The translations under genes were made by a program, and so were the position numbers. The notes under the pieces were generated by a model, which was not told the DNA's origin, searched no databases, and saw only the letters and a list, made by a program, of their open reading frames with translations. Below are positions 38,481 through 49,849 of a DNA stretch of 64,000 nt, in pieces (positions within the stretch are counted from its first letter, which is position 1; every line of letters begins with the position of its first letter). Location of the stretch: NCBI GenBank assembly GCA_032209605.1, contig JASFXZ010000099.1, positions 1 through 64,000 of the forward strand, given 5' to 3'. Origin of the DNA: Mactromeris polynyma (Eukaryota; Mollusca; Bivalvia; Venerida; Mactridae).

Positions 38481-38579
38481 AAAAGTGTACGCACACCTCC
38501 AATCAAAATCGCATTTGACGGCCATTTATCAATCTTACTATTAACGAGTTATCTGATTGGTCGCACACAGTGGTATTGT

Positions 38580-38910
38580 CTAAATTCCGGATCCCGGTTT
38601 AGACCGGATCCCGGTTTCAAGTACAGCTTTTGTGTGTGCTTTACTTTAGATTCTTGATATATTATTCGTTTCTTGGAGCAAATACATTGTAAATAATCAA
38701 AATAAACTGTGAAGGTACAATGTAGTAAATAATTATAATAGTAGTATTTTTATCTGAAACTGTCATTTCCCTTTAAACTGTTGCTATCATTTTGAGAACT
38801 TTACTGGTATTGGCCAGTCAAAGCAAAAAGTCGGTCCCGGACGGGAAGATCCAGAGTCCAGCCGAACGTAGAGACAAATAGGGTCTTTGTCTCCCCGTCC
38901 GGTTCTTTGT
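38580..38910. repeat. Tandem duplication and hairpin
   Basis: CCGGATCCCGGTTTAGA is immediately repeated at 38,587-38,615. Further on, CCGGACGGG (about 38,837) pairs with CCCGTCCGG (about 38,894), flanking AGAGACAAATAGGGTCTTTGTCT, itself a hairpin. It may be a small foldback element. Confidence 0.5.
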
Positions 38911-39049
38911 CAATAGCTTCATGCTGTTAAATGACTTAAAAGAAAATCGGTTCTAGAAAAGTATTTGAAATTTGCCGTTTTTATGTAAGAAAGAATATAA
39001 GATCTTAAAATGGATAAAACAAACTTAAACGATCTATGATAAAATGCAA

Positions 39050-39470
39050 TTAATTTGCCTTTCCAAGGCTGTAATTCGCTATATGGTTATTGTTTCTGTT
39101 TGTGTTATGAATGTTTTATGTCTCCCTTTCCCCTATGCAATTCTGTCACTTTATACAGTGTTCAGAGTGTTTCCTGCCCAATTTTGGCCTATTGTGGCCA
39201 GTTGTCTTGAATTGTCCTGTGAGCTTTTCCATCCATTAATTCCCCCCTCCCCCTCCTTTTACTGTCCACTTTGATTCTCTTAATTATTCCTTATGGTCTG
39301 TTGGGCCGTTCCTTGTGCCTCTGTTCCTTAATATGTGTACAGTTTGACTTCCTTAGGTGCGTTATGTTTTGTGGATTGTTGTTTTTCCTGAGGTCTGCGT
39401 GGGGAGGTATTGTCTTGTGTATGTGGCGTTCCCCGTAGTTACGTATTCTCTCTGGGTTTTTTTTGACATG
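39050..39470 (+). repeat. Dispersed repeat family P, copy 1
   Basis: Contains CCATCCATTAATTCCCCCC, GTTGGGCCGTTCCTTGTGCC and TGGGGAGGTATTGTCTTGTG. The same sequence occurs inverted at 53,645-53,970 and as a diverged direct copy at 63,040-63,870. No coding frame is conserved. Confidence 0.85.
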
Positions 39471-42118
39471 AAATCACCTGTCTGTTTTTCCTCATAATTA
39501 CAATTTGTATTTTAAACAATTACTTAATTCTACATGCAGATTCAATCTGATAAACACTTGTAAATTTATACGTGTTATAAATCGTAGCTTTTAATGATGC
39601 GTCACGCCAATGCCGCCCCCAAGTACATTTTACCTATTCATTAGATGTATGCAAATAACAATGGGTCACCAGCATACATTAAACCTGATTGACCGCAGTA
39701 TATATCCTTCTGGTTTACTGCTTCAAATACATAGTGTTTATTTAGCACCAGTTTACTATGCGGGTTATGAACTGCTATTTAAAGTATTTATTGGGATTAC
39801 TGATGTTTTTTTCTTACTCTTGTTTTTGTTTCTTATTAATTTGGATTCCCCCTCACAAACACAATTATATTAAATATAAAATAATCAAAGAAATTTTAAG
39901 TGTCTTGAAAATACTTACATCACACCGGAAATTTGTTTGAATATATTACTTACAAAATCCATATTGTATATGTACGTATACTTGGAGATAATAACGTTTT
40001 TGTCCGTCCGTTCTTAAGAGCCTGTTTGAGGTATCTACTCGAGCCAAAACTGTTCGACGTTTCGAAATTTTACTATAATTCTTGGGTAGGACATGGCTCT
40101 ATGGGAAGCTGTCTTTAAACAGGACCTACTATACGATATTAAGGTAAGACCACTCTAATACCAAGAATCTTAACTAAACTGTTTCCGTGAGTTTCTGGAT
40201 AACATAAGACAACTAAATGCAAATATAACAAAGCTTTAACGTGCCGTTTTAAAGATTTTCAAGTTTTAAGATTAAACCGACTTGATTTGAGAGGTCACAA
40301 ATTCCACTCATGTTCTTCATGCATAAACACATTTTTTTAGTTCAAAATGAGCCTATTTTATCATTTATTTGTGTTATTCTTAAAAGAAAGTGCTAGTGAT
40401 AACATAAGGAAAATAAATCTAAAATAGTATACTTTGTAAAAAATATAAGTGGTACTTCATATGCATACATCCTCATGTAAATGACGTAATTTTTAAGTCA
40501 CAGTAAGAAATACCAATTTTTAAGGTAGCATAACCATACATAATAACGTGAGTACGCTAACATAATGGACATCAAAATTATCCTCAACGCCTCTGTAACA
40601 AAATATAACAAAATGAAATACTTTTACTGTCCAGTTTTGCTTTGATAACATCTTGTAATATGCATGTATTACATTTTACCATGCAGAATTATCAAACTTT
40701 GGAGAAATATGGCATTTTTTTTAGAAACCAATTGATATAATTTATATTTTATAATTGTATATTAGTTTTCTTGCAAAAAAAATACTTTAAAACAAGAAAT
40801 GTCATTAAAAAACAAAAGAAAAAATGGGAATTTGGAACGTATTCTACTATTTTAATCTATATTTCTCCAATAAATAAATTATGGGCAGAGAACCTAAATT
40901 GTGTTCATTCTATTTGGTGGATTTTCATTTCTTATTCAACTTAAATACGGTTTAAGTTCCAAAGTTTTCCTTAAATAATTGATATGTTTCGGTTTTAATT
41001 TAAACAAATTATGAATTTCGGAAAATCATTGTTACACATACTCTTCTTATATAGTTCTTATTAAAATTCGCATCTTATCAGTTGAGGAATTTCCCGAGCC
41101 TTACACTCTCTTTTTTTACTGAACCATTTTCACTACAATCTCTGATACCATCGAAATCGATATGAAAGCAGATACAGGTTTGTAAATTGACTTCGAATCC
41201 CTCAGGAAGAACATACGCCTCGCTCAGGAAGAACATACGCATCACACGGGATTAGAACCCATGACATCCAGACTGACAGCTCAGTGTTCTTCTCACTGAG
41301 CTAACCGATGGGGCTATTAAATTTGTTTCAGGAAGCTTGGCAACGTTAGGCGACGCCGACACTCGGACAATGTACAGAACAAGATGAAATTCGCGAAGCT
41401 AGCCATATATGATAATATTGACACATATAGCAAAACCGCTAGATCAGGAGCGAAAACTGAAAATTAAACACTCTAAATGCTCGTTTCTGGAAAGTATTGT
41501 TCAAAGACAGAATGAAAGAGCTTGTAACAGAAGTGATAATGAGAACAACGAGCCATGCTTTAGGTAGGCATTGATTTCTGTCCATTTCTTTGATTACTGA
41601 TGTTTTGTAACATAGAGATATCTCACCAATGTGTGCAAATACAATTTTTCATTTAATTGATCTGTGCAAAGTAATAAAAACGAAACTATTTCCCATTTAG
41701 GTACAGGTATACTATTTTTGATAACATTGAATCAGTCAGTCATTTTGAACTTAAGGCGTCGTGAAAGGTTAAAGAAATGAATTGAATCCATCGGATTATT
41801 TTTTTGTGTTCATTTTTCTCTTTCTTGAGCGCATTTTGAATTTTCTGATTTTCTGAAGTTATTTCATTACATTGTCTTGATGTATTTAAGTTCGATGTTT
41901 GTTCTTGCAAGTCTTTGATACTTCAGTACAATTTTAATCAACGTGTTTTCATAAAGATAGTGTGAAATATCTTATGTCGTCCCGATGCATGCAAAAACAT
42001 CCAACCGGAAGTACCATAGTTTACATCTCGTAACGGAATTAGGTATGTTATTATGTCTGAATAATGTCTACAAGTGACTTATGTAGCATACAATTTAATA
42101 TTATGTGTATTTTTGTAG
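39471..42118. other. Intergenic or upstream intron
   Basis: AT-rich. It should hold the missing first half of the first FTP domain of the gene that follows, but I could not identify an exon with that signature. A donor-like TTAAG|GTAAGA follows a short open stretch ending at 40,143; I do not consider it proven. Confidence 0.4.
41240..41318 (-). repeat. tRNA-derived SINE
   Basis: On the minus strand CCATCGGTTAGCTCAGTGAG is an A box and ATGGGTTCTAATCCCG a B box 35-40 bases on. The spacing and the CCCCATCGG start are tRNA-like, but the anticodon arm does not fold as a canonical tRNA. A short direct duplication (CAGGAAGAACATACGC) precedes it at 41,211-41,240. Confidence 0.65.
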
Positions 42119-42322
42119 GTTACTTTAGAAACGCATCAATAAATGAAACTGGTAGATTTAAGGTAGCTAGAGGTCGTACACTGTGTCACCATGGAAAAGA
42201 CAAACCCAGAAATACTACAATACATGTCATTTGCAACATGCCAATCTTCGGTAATCAGGTCAGAATACAAACGGCAAGTTTGGATACCCAACTCGTGCTG
42301 TGTGACGCCACAATCAGTGGAG
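42119..42322 (+). CDS. Fucolectin/EGF-repeat gene, exon a: C-terminal half of FTP domain 1
   Basis: Acceptor TATTTTTGTAG|GT, donor GGAG|GTTCGT, phase 1 in and out. It encodes GYFRNASINETGRFKVARGR, then IHVICNMPIFGNQVRIQTAS and LVLCDATISG. The pattern '(V/I)xCN.P..G..V.I......L.LC...(V/I)xG' closes F5/8-type fucolectin (FTP) domains, which bind glycans in eel fucolectin. The N-terminal half of this domain must lie upstream and was not found. Confidence 0.7.
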
Positions 42323-43139
42323 GTTCGTGGCACGAAGAACTGTACCGCATGATTTCATTTATAAACGTTTGCTTGTATTTATTTGTAATCCGCATACTTA
42401 AAGCAAAACTTGATGCTGTATTTGGTAAACATATGGTGTGTTACAAAGTTCTTTTTGTTATTTAAAATATAAAAAGTGTCAGGAAAACTCTTTTGCGTAC
42501 CCTTTCTAATAGTTAAATGGTATGTTGTTCACAAAAGTCGAATATAACCTAGACGTTTTCACGTATATACTTACATATGAAATGCGTATACTTATATCAC
42601 TTTGGATTAGTTTTAATGTAATGATATAACGGCACAATGTAGGATTATACATGCATCGGTTTATAGTTAACACAACACTTACCTATCTGTTCCTTCCTTC
42701 AATATGTAGAAGCTAGCTCGTTTTACAGTAAGATTTCGCAACACGTTTATTTGAAAAGTTCAGTTCCTGCAATCAGGAAATGTGTTAGAAAAGTTTACAT
42801 CATGTAATTATCAATATAAATAGAAAACATATTGATTGGGGGAAATGTAAATATCAAGTTTACACAATTGCAAGAAGTATTACAATCGTTGGATATTGGG
42901 AAAAGTAAATTTACGTGTCTCGTAAATGGCGCAATGCTTGTACGTTCCACTAAATCTTGCTGAATAAACTTGTCTTGATTTGTGACTTACGTTACCTTGA
43001 AATATGTTGTGTGTTAGATGTTATGTGAGATGCTTCAATCATTATGTACAGAACAGTGGACTCATACTGTCCGAACCATGCCGTTCACGATAGATGGCTT
43101 ATTTAAATGGCACGCCTGTCTCATATTTGTTGCTTGCAG

Positions 43140-43334
43140 GACGAAATCTTGCTTTCAGACGTGAATTGACAACGAGCACAATGGGCAGCGATCCACAACA
43201 TGCCAATGTATCCGTAGATGGAAGTCGACACACAGTTCCGCATCGTGAGGTGTGCAGTCCAATCCAATGGTGGAGTATTGATCAGGGTAACCCGTCACAA
43301 CTTTATTCCATGCACATGTACACGCATAATAATG
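43140..43334 (+). CDS. Fucolectin/EGF-repeat gene, exon b: N-terminal half of FTP domain 2
   Basis: Acceptor TTGTTGCTTGCAG|GA, donor AATG|GTGAGT, phase 1 in and out. It encodes GRNLAFRRELTTSTMGSDPQ, ANVSVDGSRHTV and CSPIQWWSIDQGN. This matches 'NLA..KP..QSS......A..AVDGN......C..T....PWW.VDLG' of FTP domains. The normal VDG and WW are kept; the domain is completed by exon c. Confidence 0.78.
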
Positions 43335-43890
43335 GTGAGTATGAATTATCAACAGCGCATATTTCATTCTTGTTTACCTGCGGACTAACCGTCCCATTTG
43401 GATTTCCGTTGGATAGCTGAGTTATGACAAAGCGTAGAGATCAACATTCATATTTTAAAAAATGTTTTTTTGTCATTTAAAATGTGTGCATATAAACTGA
43501 TAATTGTCATATATATCAATAAATATGCGATTTTAATTTATAAATATGTACTACGTTTTGAAAGAACTGAACTCTGTCGCATTATTGAAAGTATATACAA
43601 TGTGCAAATTATGATAAACTGCATGTACTGATACGTTGAGGATTCATTTTTTGATTACCTTTCGGTCAATTTATTGATTGATTTCTTTATTGGAACTTGA
43701 AACTAAATTTACTCCGCTCTATGGATCAGTTGAGGTATGCTGTAAACAAAGAAAAGTTTTGTGTCTTGCAAATTGTAAGCACATTAATTCGAACTGTACA
43801 CACACAATATACACCAACTTGTGTATTAAGCGAATTGCAACTTTGACTAGAAAAATAATTATGTTAAAATAATATTGACTCCGTGGTATG

Positions 43891-45037
43891 TAAGACCTTA
43901 TTTGTCCCAGATCATATTCTTCCAACCTGGGAAAAATAGGATCCTATTCTTCACAGCTGGGAAAAATAAGAACTCATTTGTCACACATTTCGAACATATA
44001 TGTCACAGCTCCTGGGAAATTTGTGATCGAATCCGGTTTTTAATGTACCATGAAATCACATTCCTCACAGGTCAAAAATTGCATGAATTTTTTAACAGAA
44101 AGGTATTTTTTTACAACAGAGTCACATTTGTCACAGATTGCTATTGTCAGTATTGCAGATATATTCTAGTTATAAAGAATCCTTGATTATGTTGATGTTG
44201 TCGTCGTTTTTGTTGTTGTTGTTGCTGTTAGTTCCGACTTGGCTGCAGTTGTAGGCGCAGTGGCGGTTGCTGTAGAGATAGTTGTTTTAATTTGTTGTCG
44301 TTTTTGTTTTTTGATGTTGTTGCTGTACGGGTATTAGTGGTATAAGTAGGAGTAGTAATGGTTCTTGTTGGCACCGTAATAGTAGGTGTATGCGTAGTAG
44401 TGGAAGATGGCAGTGTGGTTGTTGTTGTGAATTGTGTTGGCATTGTTGTGCTTGCTGTCGGTAGAATTGAGGTTGATGTAGGCGTAGACAAGGTAGTTGT
44501 TTGCTTGTTCGATTGTTATAGGCGTCCTTGTGTTAGTTTATAGTCTATACCATTTTATATTAGCTCATTTTGAAGAAAGCTGGCAGCTTCTTTAATCACT
44601 CTCGAGTCCGCTTCCTGAGTCAAACTCACCAGTACTGAGTGTCCATGTGAAAGGTTCTACGAGAACGTTCACCGACCGAGGATCGAACCCGGGACCTCTA
44701 CCTCTGAGCGTCTGTTACTGTATAGATATTAGTTCTTGATAAGAGTTTATATGTGGTAAATGTAAGAATGATTGTTGTTGGTTTTGTTGTTATTATTATT
44801 ACTTTTATCATACTATTATTATTATTTTATTTTTATTATTAACTTTTTTTATTTCTTTTATTTTTATTATCAAATTTATCAAACAGCAATGTCATCGAAA
44901 AAACTGTGAAGAATGTGATTCTCTTGTTTACCACCATTTTGTCAATCATATATGTCACAGTTTAAAACTGTGAAGAATAGGATCCTATTTTTCCCAGACC
45001 TGTGAAGAATATGATCTGGGACTAATAAGGTCCAACA
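43891..45037. mobile_element. hAT-like non-autonomous DNA transposon in the intron between exons b and c
   Basis: Flanked by an 8-bp duplication GTGGTATG (43,883-43,890 and 45,038-45,045). Ends are inverted: left AAGACCTTATTTGTCCCAGA with TCATATTC, right (complement) GGACCTTATTAGTCCCAGAT with CATATTC. Internal blocks TAGGATCCTATT and TCACAG are also inverted near both ends. An 8-bp duplication fits hAT. There is no transposase; the interior has a GTT/GTA-rich tract (44,200-44,480), a SINE (44,590-44,720) and a TTA microsatellite (44,780-44,870). 1,147 bp. Confidence 0.8.
44590..44720 (-). repeat. tRNA-related SINE fragment inside the hAT-like element
   Basis: The minus strand reads CAGAGGTAGAGGTCCCGGGT and then TCGATCCTCGGTCGG: a clear B box (GGTTCGATCC), with tail blocks GTGAGTTTGACTCAGGAAGC and GAGTGATTAAAGAAGCTGCC. 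The A box is degraded. Confidence 0.6.
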
Positions 45038-45055
45038 GTGGTATGTTATTTACAG

Positions 45056-45238
45056 AAACATTGATGTCGTACACGATTACAGTCTCTAACAGCTCTGATG
45101 ATGGAGGTGTCGCTTTTGAAGACAAGAATGATAACACGGTCACATTGAATACAATTGGTCAGCACGTAACTATACGCAAGCATGACACAGTACACTCTTA
45201 CACAGATATTTGGTTTTGTGAAGTGGAAATATATGGAG
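45056..45238 (+). CDS. Fucolectin/EGF-repeat gene, exon c: C-terminal half of FTP domain 2
   Basis: Acceptor GTTATTTACAG|AA, donor GGAG|GTACAA, phase 1 in and out. It encodes LMSYTITVSNSSDDGGVAFE, then GQHVTIRKHD and IWFCEVEIYG. 'G..V.I.......L.(F/L)CEVEVYG' is the closing strand of FTP domains. Together with exon b it makes one complete domain. The right end of the hAT-like element lies 18 bases before the exon. Confidence 0.78.
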
Positions 45239-45845
45239 GTACAAACACTTGCAAATACGATGATACAATAGGATTAGTTGTTAATATCACAAGACGAAAA
45301 ATAAATACCAAAGCGTAAGCGAAATAACACGAAACTTACAAATAAGACAGCAAGACGAGATATGCAACATAACAACAAAAGCACCAGTGACTTGGTGCAA
45401 TAAAATGAAAATCTTCTGATCTGGAGATGTCGGGTTCTGTTAAGAAGAATGTAATATTAATGTTAATTCTCGATCTGTTGTTGAGGAAAGGAAACACCTG
45501 TAGGCTTGTGAGATATGACCATAACTTATATTACTACGAAATGGGTAAAACCCGAACGCCAAGTGTGATTTTAGACAAAATTAATGACTAAAAGCCAAAT
45601 GCATTACATTGAGTTGGACAAAATTTGAACAATTCAAGTTGAAAAGTAAAAAAGCTATGCCCTCCGTATCGCAACGTTTGACTCCCGCATATTGTACATA
45701 AGTCGGTCATACTCGTTGTCACAATAGTGATCATAGAAATCTTTGATGCATACCAATATCCCGCACTACTCAGTGCCGTAAGATGTCCTTGCTATATTCT
45801 AAGACACGAAGAAACATGCTGTTACACATTGTTCTTTTATTACAG

Positions 45846-45986
45846 ACTGTCCAAAAGATATGTGTGGATTCGATTACAATACAGAATGTCACTGCAAAGA
45901 CGAGCGTGTATCGTTATGGGATAAAATGGCATCTGTTTGTCATTCGGGCTGTTCTGGAAGGAGTGTTCCGCCAAAGTGTGAACATG
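45846..45986 (+). CDS. Fucolectin/EGF-repeat gene, exon d: cysteine-rich module
   Basis: Acceptor CTTTTATTACAG|AC, donor CATG|GTTCGA, phase 1, 141 nt. It encodes CPKDMCGFDYNTECHC and SVCHSGCSGRSVPPKCEHG, seven cysteines in 48 residues. It is a disulfide-rich linker of EGF/laminin type; the exact class is unclear. Confidence 0.68.
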
Positions 45987-46280
45987 GTTCGATGTTTGAT
46001 ATTACAATTGCGTGTTAAGATAATGTTAAAATATGTGTTCTTGTATCGATCATATTGTTTCATAAATAAGTATTGACTTAACACTTCAATAATTATCCGT
46101 AGTAAAGTGCCCATCAATGAAATTGTGCACATCTAGCAAACAATATAAACAAACATAACTTGCACGTTAAGGTATTTTCACAATGACATCGGATGTGTGT
46201 TTCAACAAGACACATATACCATTACATGTGTTTACCAAATAACTTGAGTGAATTATGTATTCTAGTGTGTAGCGATGTAG

Positions 46281-46355
46281 TGTGGGGTGTTACCTGTAAC
46301 ATCACGTGTGGTCATTGTGTAGAGCCCTGTTATGTTGAAACAGGGGATTGTGAAG
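46281..46355 (+). CDS. Fucolectin/EGF-repeat gene, exon e: EGF-like module
   Basis: Acceptor CGATGTAG|TG, donor GAAG|GTAAGT, phase 1, 75 nt. It encodes WGVTCNITCGHCVEPCYVET plus GDCEG, with the 'WG..C...C..C' spacing of multiple-EGF (MEGF-type) repeats. An earlier AG at 46,271-46,272 would bring a stop, so the later AG is chosen. Confidence 0.6.
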
Positions 46356-46763
46356 GTAAGTATTGTTAGATTTACGCAGACCTAAATCATTACTATATGA
46401 TTAACATTTACAGTTTGTCCAAAATTACTGACAACCCCGCAACAAATCTCAATTGCTTTAATCTCTGATAAAATAGTGTTGCCGAGATTCGTTAATTCCA
46501 TGCCACTTCTCAGAGCACTTCAAAATTAAGAAACTCCGAAAAACAGTTAGAGCCAACATGAACCTCTGTAAAAGTTAAAGTTGAGAATTTAAAGAAAAAT
46601 GATATCCTTTCAAAAGTACAACCATTTTCATCTATGTCAAGAAGATACTTTACATGCATGTCGACTGGCCGTAACTAAATGTTTTCCATGTAACCGAATC
46701 AACGTAGATAATTAAGCAGAAACAGTCGAGTATTACAGAAAGACGGACTAGGTAATACTAAAA

Positions 46764-47103
46764 GCTCGTACATCGTTATACGGGTCTTCTAAATATTTGA
46801 ATACAGACCTAGTAGCGAACCCACAGCTTACACTGACATCAACATTCGAACTTGACCGCGGCGAATACATATTTGAAGTCCAATAACGAGCTAGCTCGTA
46901 CATCGTTATACGGGTCTTCTAAATATTTGAATACAGACCTAGTAGCGAACCCACAGCTTGCACTGACATCAACATTCGAACTTGACCGCGGCGAATACAA
47001 ATTTGAAGTCCAATAACGAGCTAGCTCGTACATCGTTATACGGGTCTTCTAAATATTTGAATACAGACCTAGTAGCGAACCCACAGCTTGCACTGACATC
47101 AAT
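46764..47103. repeat. 130-bp tandem repeat, 2.6 units, in the intron between exons e and f
   Basis: Units start at 46,764, 46,894 and 47,024 (GCTCGTACATCGTTATACGG) and differ by only a few bases. A diverged unit occurs at 62,505-62,600. It contains CCGCGGCGAATACA. Confidence 0.9.
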
Positions 47104-47423
47104 CGGTATTCAATGTTGATGCACGATATACGATTGCCGCACCGACTTCACTCAACTACGATAATGACGTTTTATTGCATATTCAATACAATACTAAGGA
47201 CAGATTTTGATAATTTTACATGGATTTTGAACGATAGTATATAATGAAATTGTTCAGTTAGTCTGTTCAGTGTAATTATTTCTTTATATTCAAATTGGCG
47301 CTTTTGATTTATTGATCAAATATGGTTTCACTAACAAATGTCATGGTGACACCAGCCCACAATGTTCAGACTGTCAGTCGCTAGTTCTGTCATTAAATTC
47401 CACGACACATATTTATATTTTAG

Positions 47424-47561
47424 ACGACTGCAAGGCGGGGTATTTTGGCCCACACTGTTTACGGGAATGTGGACATTGTAAGAATATGGCATGCACAAAC
47501 ATAGAGGGAGAGTGTATTGAGGGATGTGAACCAGACTACATGGAAGACAATTGTACAGAAG
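47424..47561 (+). CDS. Fucolectin/EGF-repeat gene, exon f: EGF-like module
   Basis: Acceptor TATATTTTAG|AC, donor GAAG|GTACGT, phase 1, 138 nt. It encodes CKAGYFGPHCLRECGHCKNM and ACTNIEGECIEGCEPDYMED. 'C..G.(Y/F)G..C...C..C....C....G.C...C..G' is the classical MEGF/scavenger-receptor EGF repeat. Confidence 0.82.
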
Positions 47562-47855
47562 GTACGTGTCCAAAATATTGACAATCACATGGCTTCCGAT
47601 TACGTTGCTACCATCTATTGTTATTAGCAATTTGATTGTCATTTTAAACTGTTTAATTGAAAATATTGTTCGCTTGCGTCTGTTCTGTATTTGTAAGAGT
47701 AATCATTTTGTTAAAAGGTAAAGAAAGTGTAATAGTTTAATATGGCATAACTGTTAGCGCAGTGTGTTGACAGAGAATTACTCGCACACTAATACATCAT
47801 AAATAAATTTTCTTCCATATGCGACCTCAAGTAATGTATTTTAGCATTCGTGAAG

Positions 47856-48035
47856 GTACGTATGGACTAAGCTGTACATTTTCTTGCAAAGGATGTGACA
47901 CGTGTTCTTATGGCAACAATTGCACGGAGACATGTAATGAAAACTGTGCGGGAGAACTCGTGGTATGCAATAAAGAAAATGGGACATGTAATGATGGTTG
48001 TACACCTAGCTGGGACGGACCCAAGTGTGACAAAA
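47856..48035 (+). CDS. Fucolectin/EGF-repeat gene, exon g: EGF-like module
   Basis: Acceptor ATTCGTGAAG|GT, donor AAAA|GTATAA, phase 1, 180 nt. It encodes GTYGLSCTFSCKGCDTCSYG, then CNKENGTCNDGC and WDGPKCDK. The acceptor has a weak pyrimidine tract; an AG ten bases upstream would give a stop. It shares the core KENGTC and the FSCKGC start with exon h. Confidence 0.75.
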
Positions 48036-48286
48036 GTATAATTATTACATCATAAACAAATACATTCAAAGGATTTTGAATTGAAATTGAATACTTCACA
48101 TGATCCATATAACTTCTGAGCGACAAAAATTGCAAGAACGCAAAGAATCAAAATATCTATACAAGGCATGATTGATGATAGAACTACTAGGTGTAAAATA
48201 CTGTCTTGGCTAATTATTAAAACATATAATATAATGAAAAAGTAGGTTGGCATTGTTCGTTATTTATCATTTTATTCATTATCAAG

Positions 48287-48466
48287 CATGCACATATTCA
48301 TTTTCTTGCAAAGGTTGTGTAATTGGTAGTTATGGCATGGGTTGCGCGGAGAGATGTAGTCCTTACTGCGCAGGAGAAGGTAAAGCTTGTAATAAAGAAA
48401 ATGGGACATGTATTAAAGGTTGTCAATCAGGTCGGGGAGGACCAAACTGTGACATAGAAGTACCGG
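48287..48466 (+). CDS. Fucolectin/EGF-repeat gene, exon h: EGF-like module
   Basis: Acceptor TTCATTATCAAG|CA, donor CCGG|GTACTT, phase 1, 180 nt, the same length as exon g. It encodes CTYSFSCKGCVIGSYGMGCA, CNKENGTCIKGCQSGRGGPN and CDIEV. It is the last exon I can identify; a transmembrane or terminal exon should follow downstream. Confidence 0.75.
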
Positions 48467-49849
48467 GTACTTATAATTTTTTTATCAAATTTTCTGCTTG
48501 AAACGAGGGTTGAATTTGTTTATCCTCACCACCAGAAATCCCATATAGGGTAGCATTCACTTTGTTTTAACTATATAATATATACCTATAACAAAACTAC
48601 AGTGAATGTTTGTGTATGTGTCTATCTTCATTGATTAAAACTTTGGTACATGCACATATGCATGCCTTCTTTAAATTTAGACTTGTCTTTTAACTGTTTG
48701 TTATATAATATATAAAAATAGATTCATACAAATTGAAATAGTCAACTAGTCAGTTCATAAAATATTGTCAATTAAAAAATTGTAATAGTTTTAATATGTT
48801 ATTATTTTCAATACATAAAAATCTATCTTTATGTAGTACATATCAAACAACCTGAATCAAATTATAAATAAATAAGATTAAAATGTTGCGGACCGCCGCT
48901 TTAATAATATAAATGTTGAAGGCTAAGAGACAAAATCCCTGTCTCTGCAGTAATAAAAAGAACAAAACATGCATGATTATAAAAAAATATATAACGCTTA
49001 ATTTTGGCGATCAACAGGCCAACTCGTTAGTGTCTAACATCTCAAACTGTTAAAATTATATTTAATATTTACATAAAATATACAACTGACAGACAGAGGA
49101 TATCTAAAGTTTATACTATAAATGCGTACATACTTATATGAAATTTAAAATGCGGGTTTTGGTCCGGCGACGCAGCTTTTTTTGAGCTATGGTAGTGGAT
49201 ACATCAAACTGTCTCAGCGATGTCTGAAGCTATTTTATGCAGGATGTGTAAAGGGTGCAACACTTAATAGGCAACAAATTACCCATCACCCAGACGCGGG
49301 GCGAGGCCCCAGATGTCTATGTATGATACTCTTACTATTGGGTTTTCAGGGGCAAGTTTTTTAAAGGGGGTATATTGACCGGCAGAATTGTGACCAAATG
49401 GTCAATAAATTGATACATCATCAGATTCCGCGGTCAATTTGATATAATAAAGGTGGGAGGGTTTAATAATGTGTAGACCGAGCGCCGAGTCGCCTTGCTT
49501 GGGTTTCTGTAGTAAAAGAAAGTTTTAATTAAGCAAGGACGTCTCTTAGCTTGATCCTAATATAACTATGAATACTACAGTGTAGCAGAACATGACTGGT
49601 CGTGTTCTTCACTCTGCACTGGGCGCAAATGGGGTCCAGCCCCAAGACATACTGTCCATGGGCTCCGGAGAGCAATTTGCATCCAGTCTTAGGCGGTTAG
49701 TTATTTCAGCATTTTTAAAAGTACTCATCTTCTCACCCATCATTGTTAATAACTATAAAATCACCCGTTTCATCAAAAAGTAATGCACTAAAATAGTCAG
49801 ACGATTCTTAATCAGTGATATAAACGCTATTGATACGAGATTGTGAGCG
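48467..49849. other. No supported exon
   Basis: AT-rich. It would contain the following intron of the EGF-repeat gene, if that gene continues. A less AT-rich patch at 49,160-49,450 has no recognisable coding. Confidence 0.4.

Noticed and set aside
40020..40143. Exon ending in ATTAAG|GTAAGA upstream of the FTP gene
   Set aside because: The donor is good, but the reading has no FTP signature and no clear acceptor.
44228..44491. Threonine-rich, mucin-like open frame on the minus strand
   Set aside because: It arises from a GTT/GTA-rich low-complexity tract inside the hAT-like element; no signal peptide or splice context.
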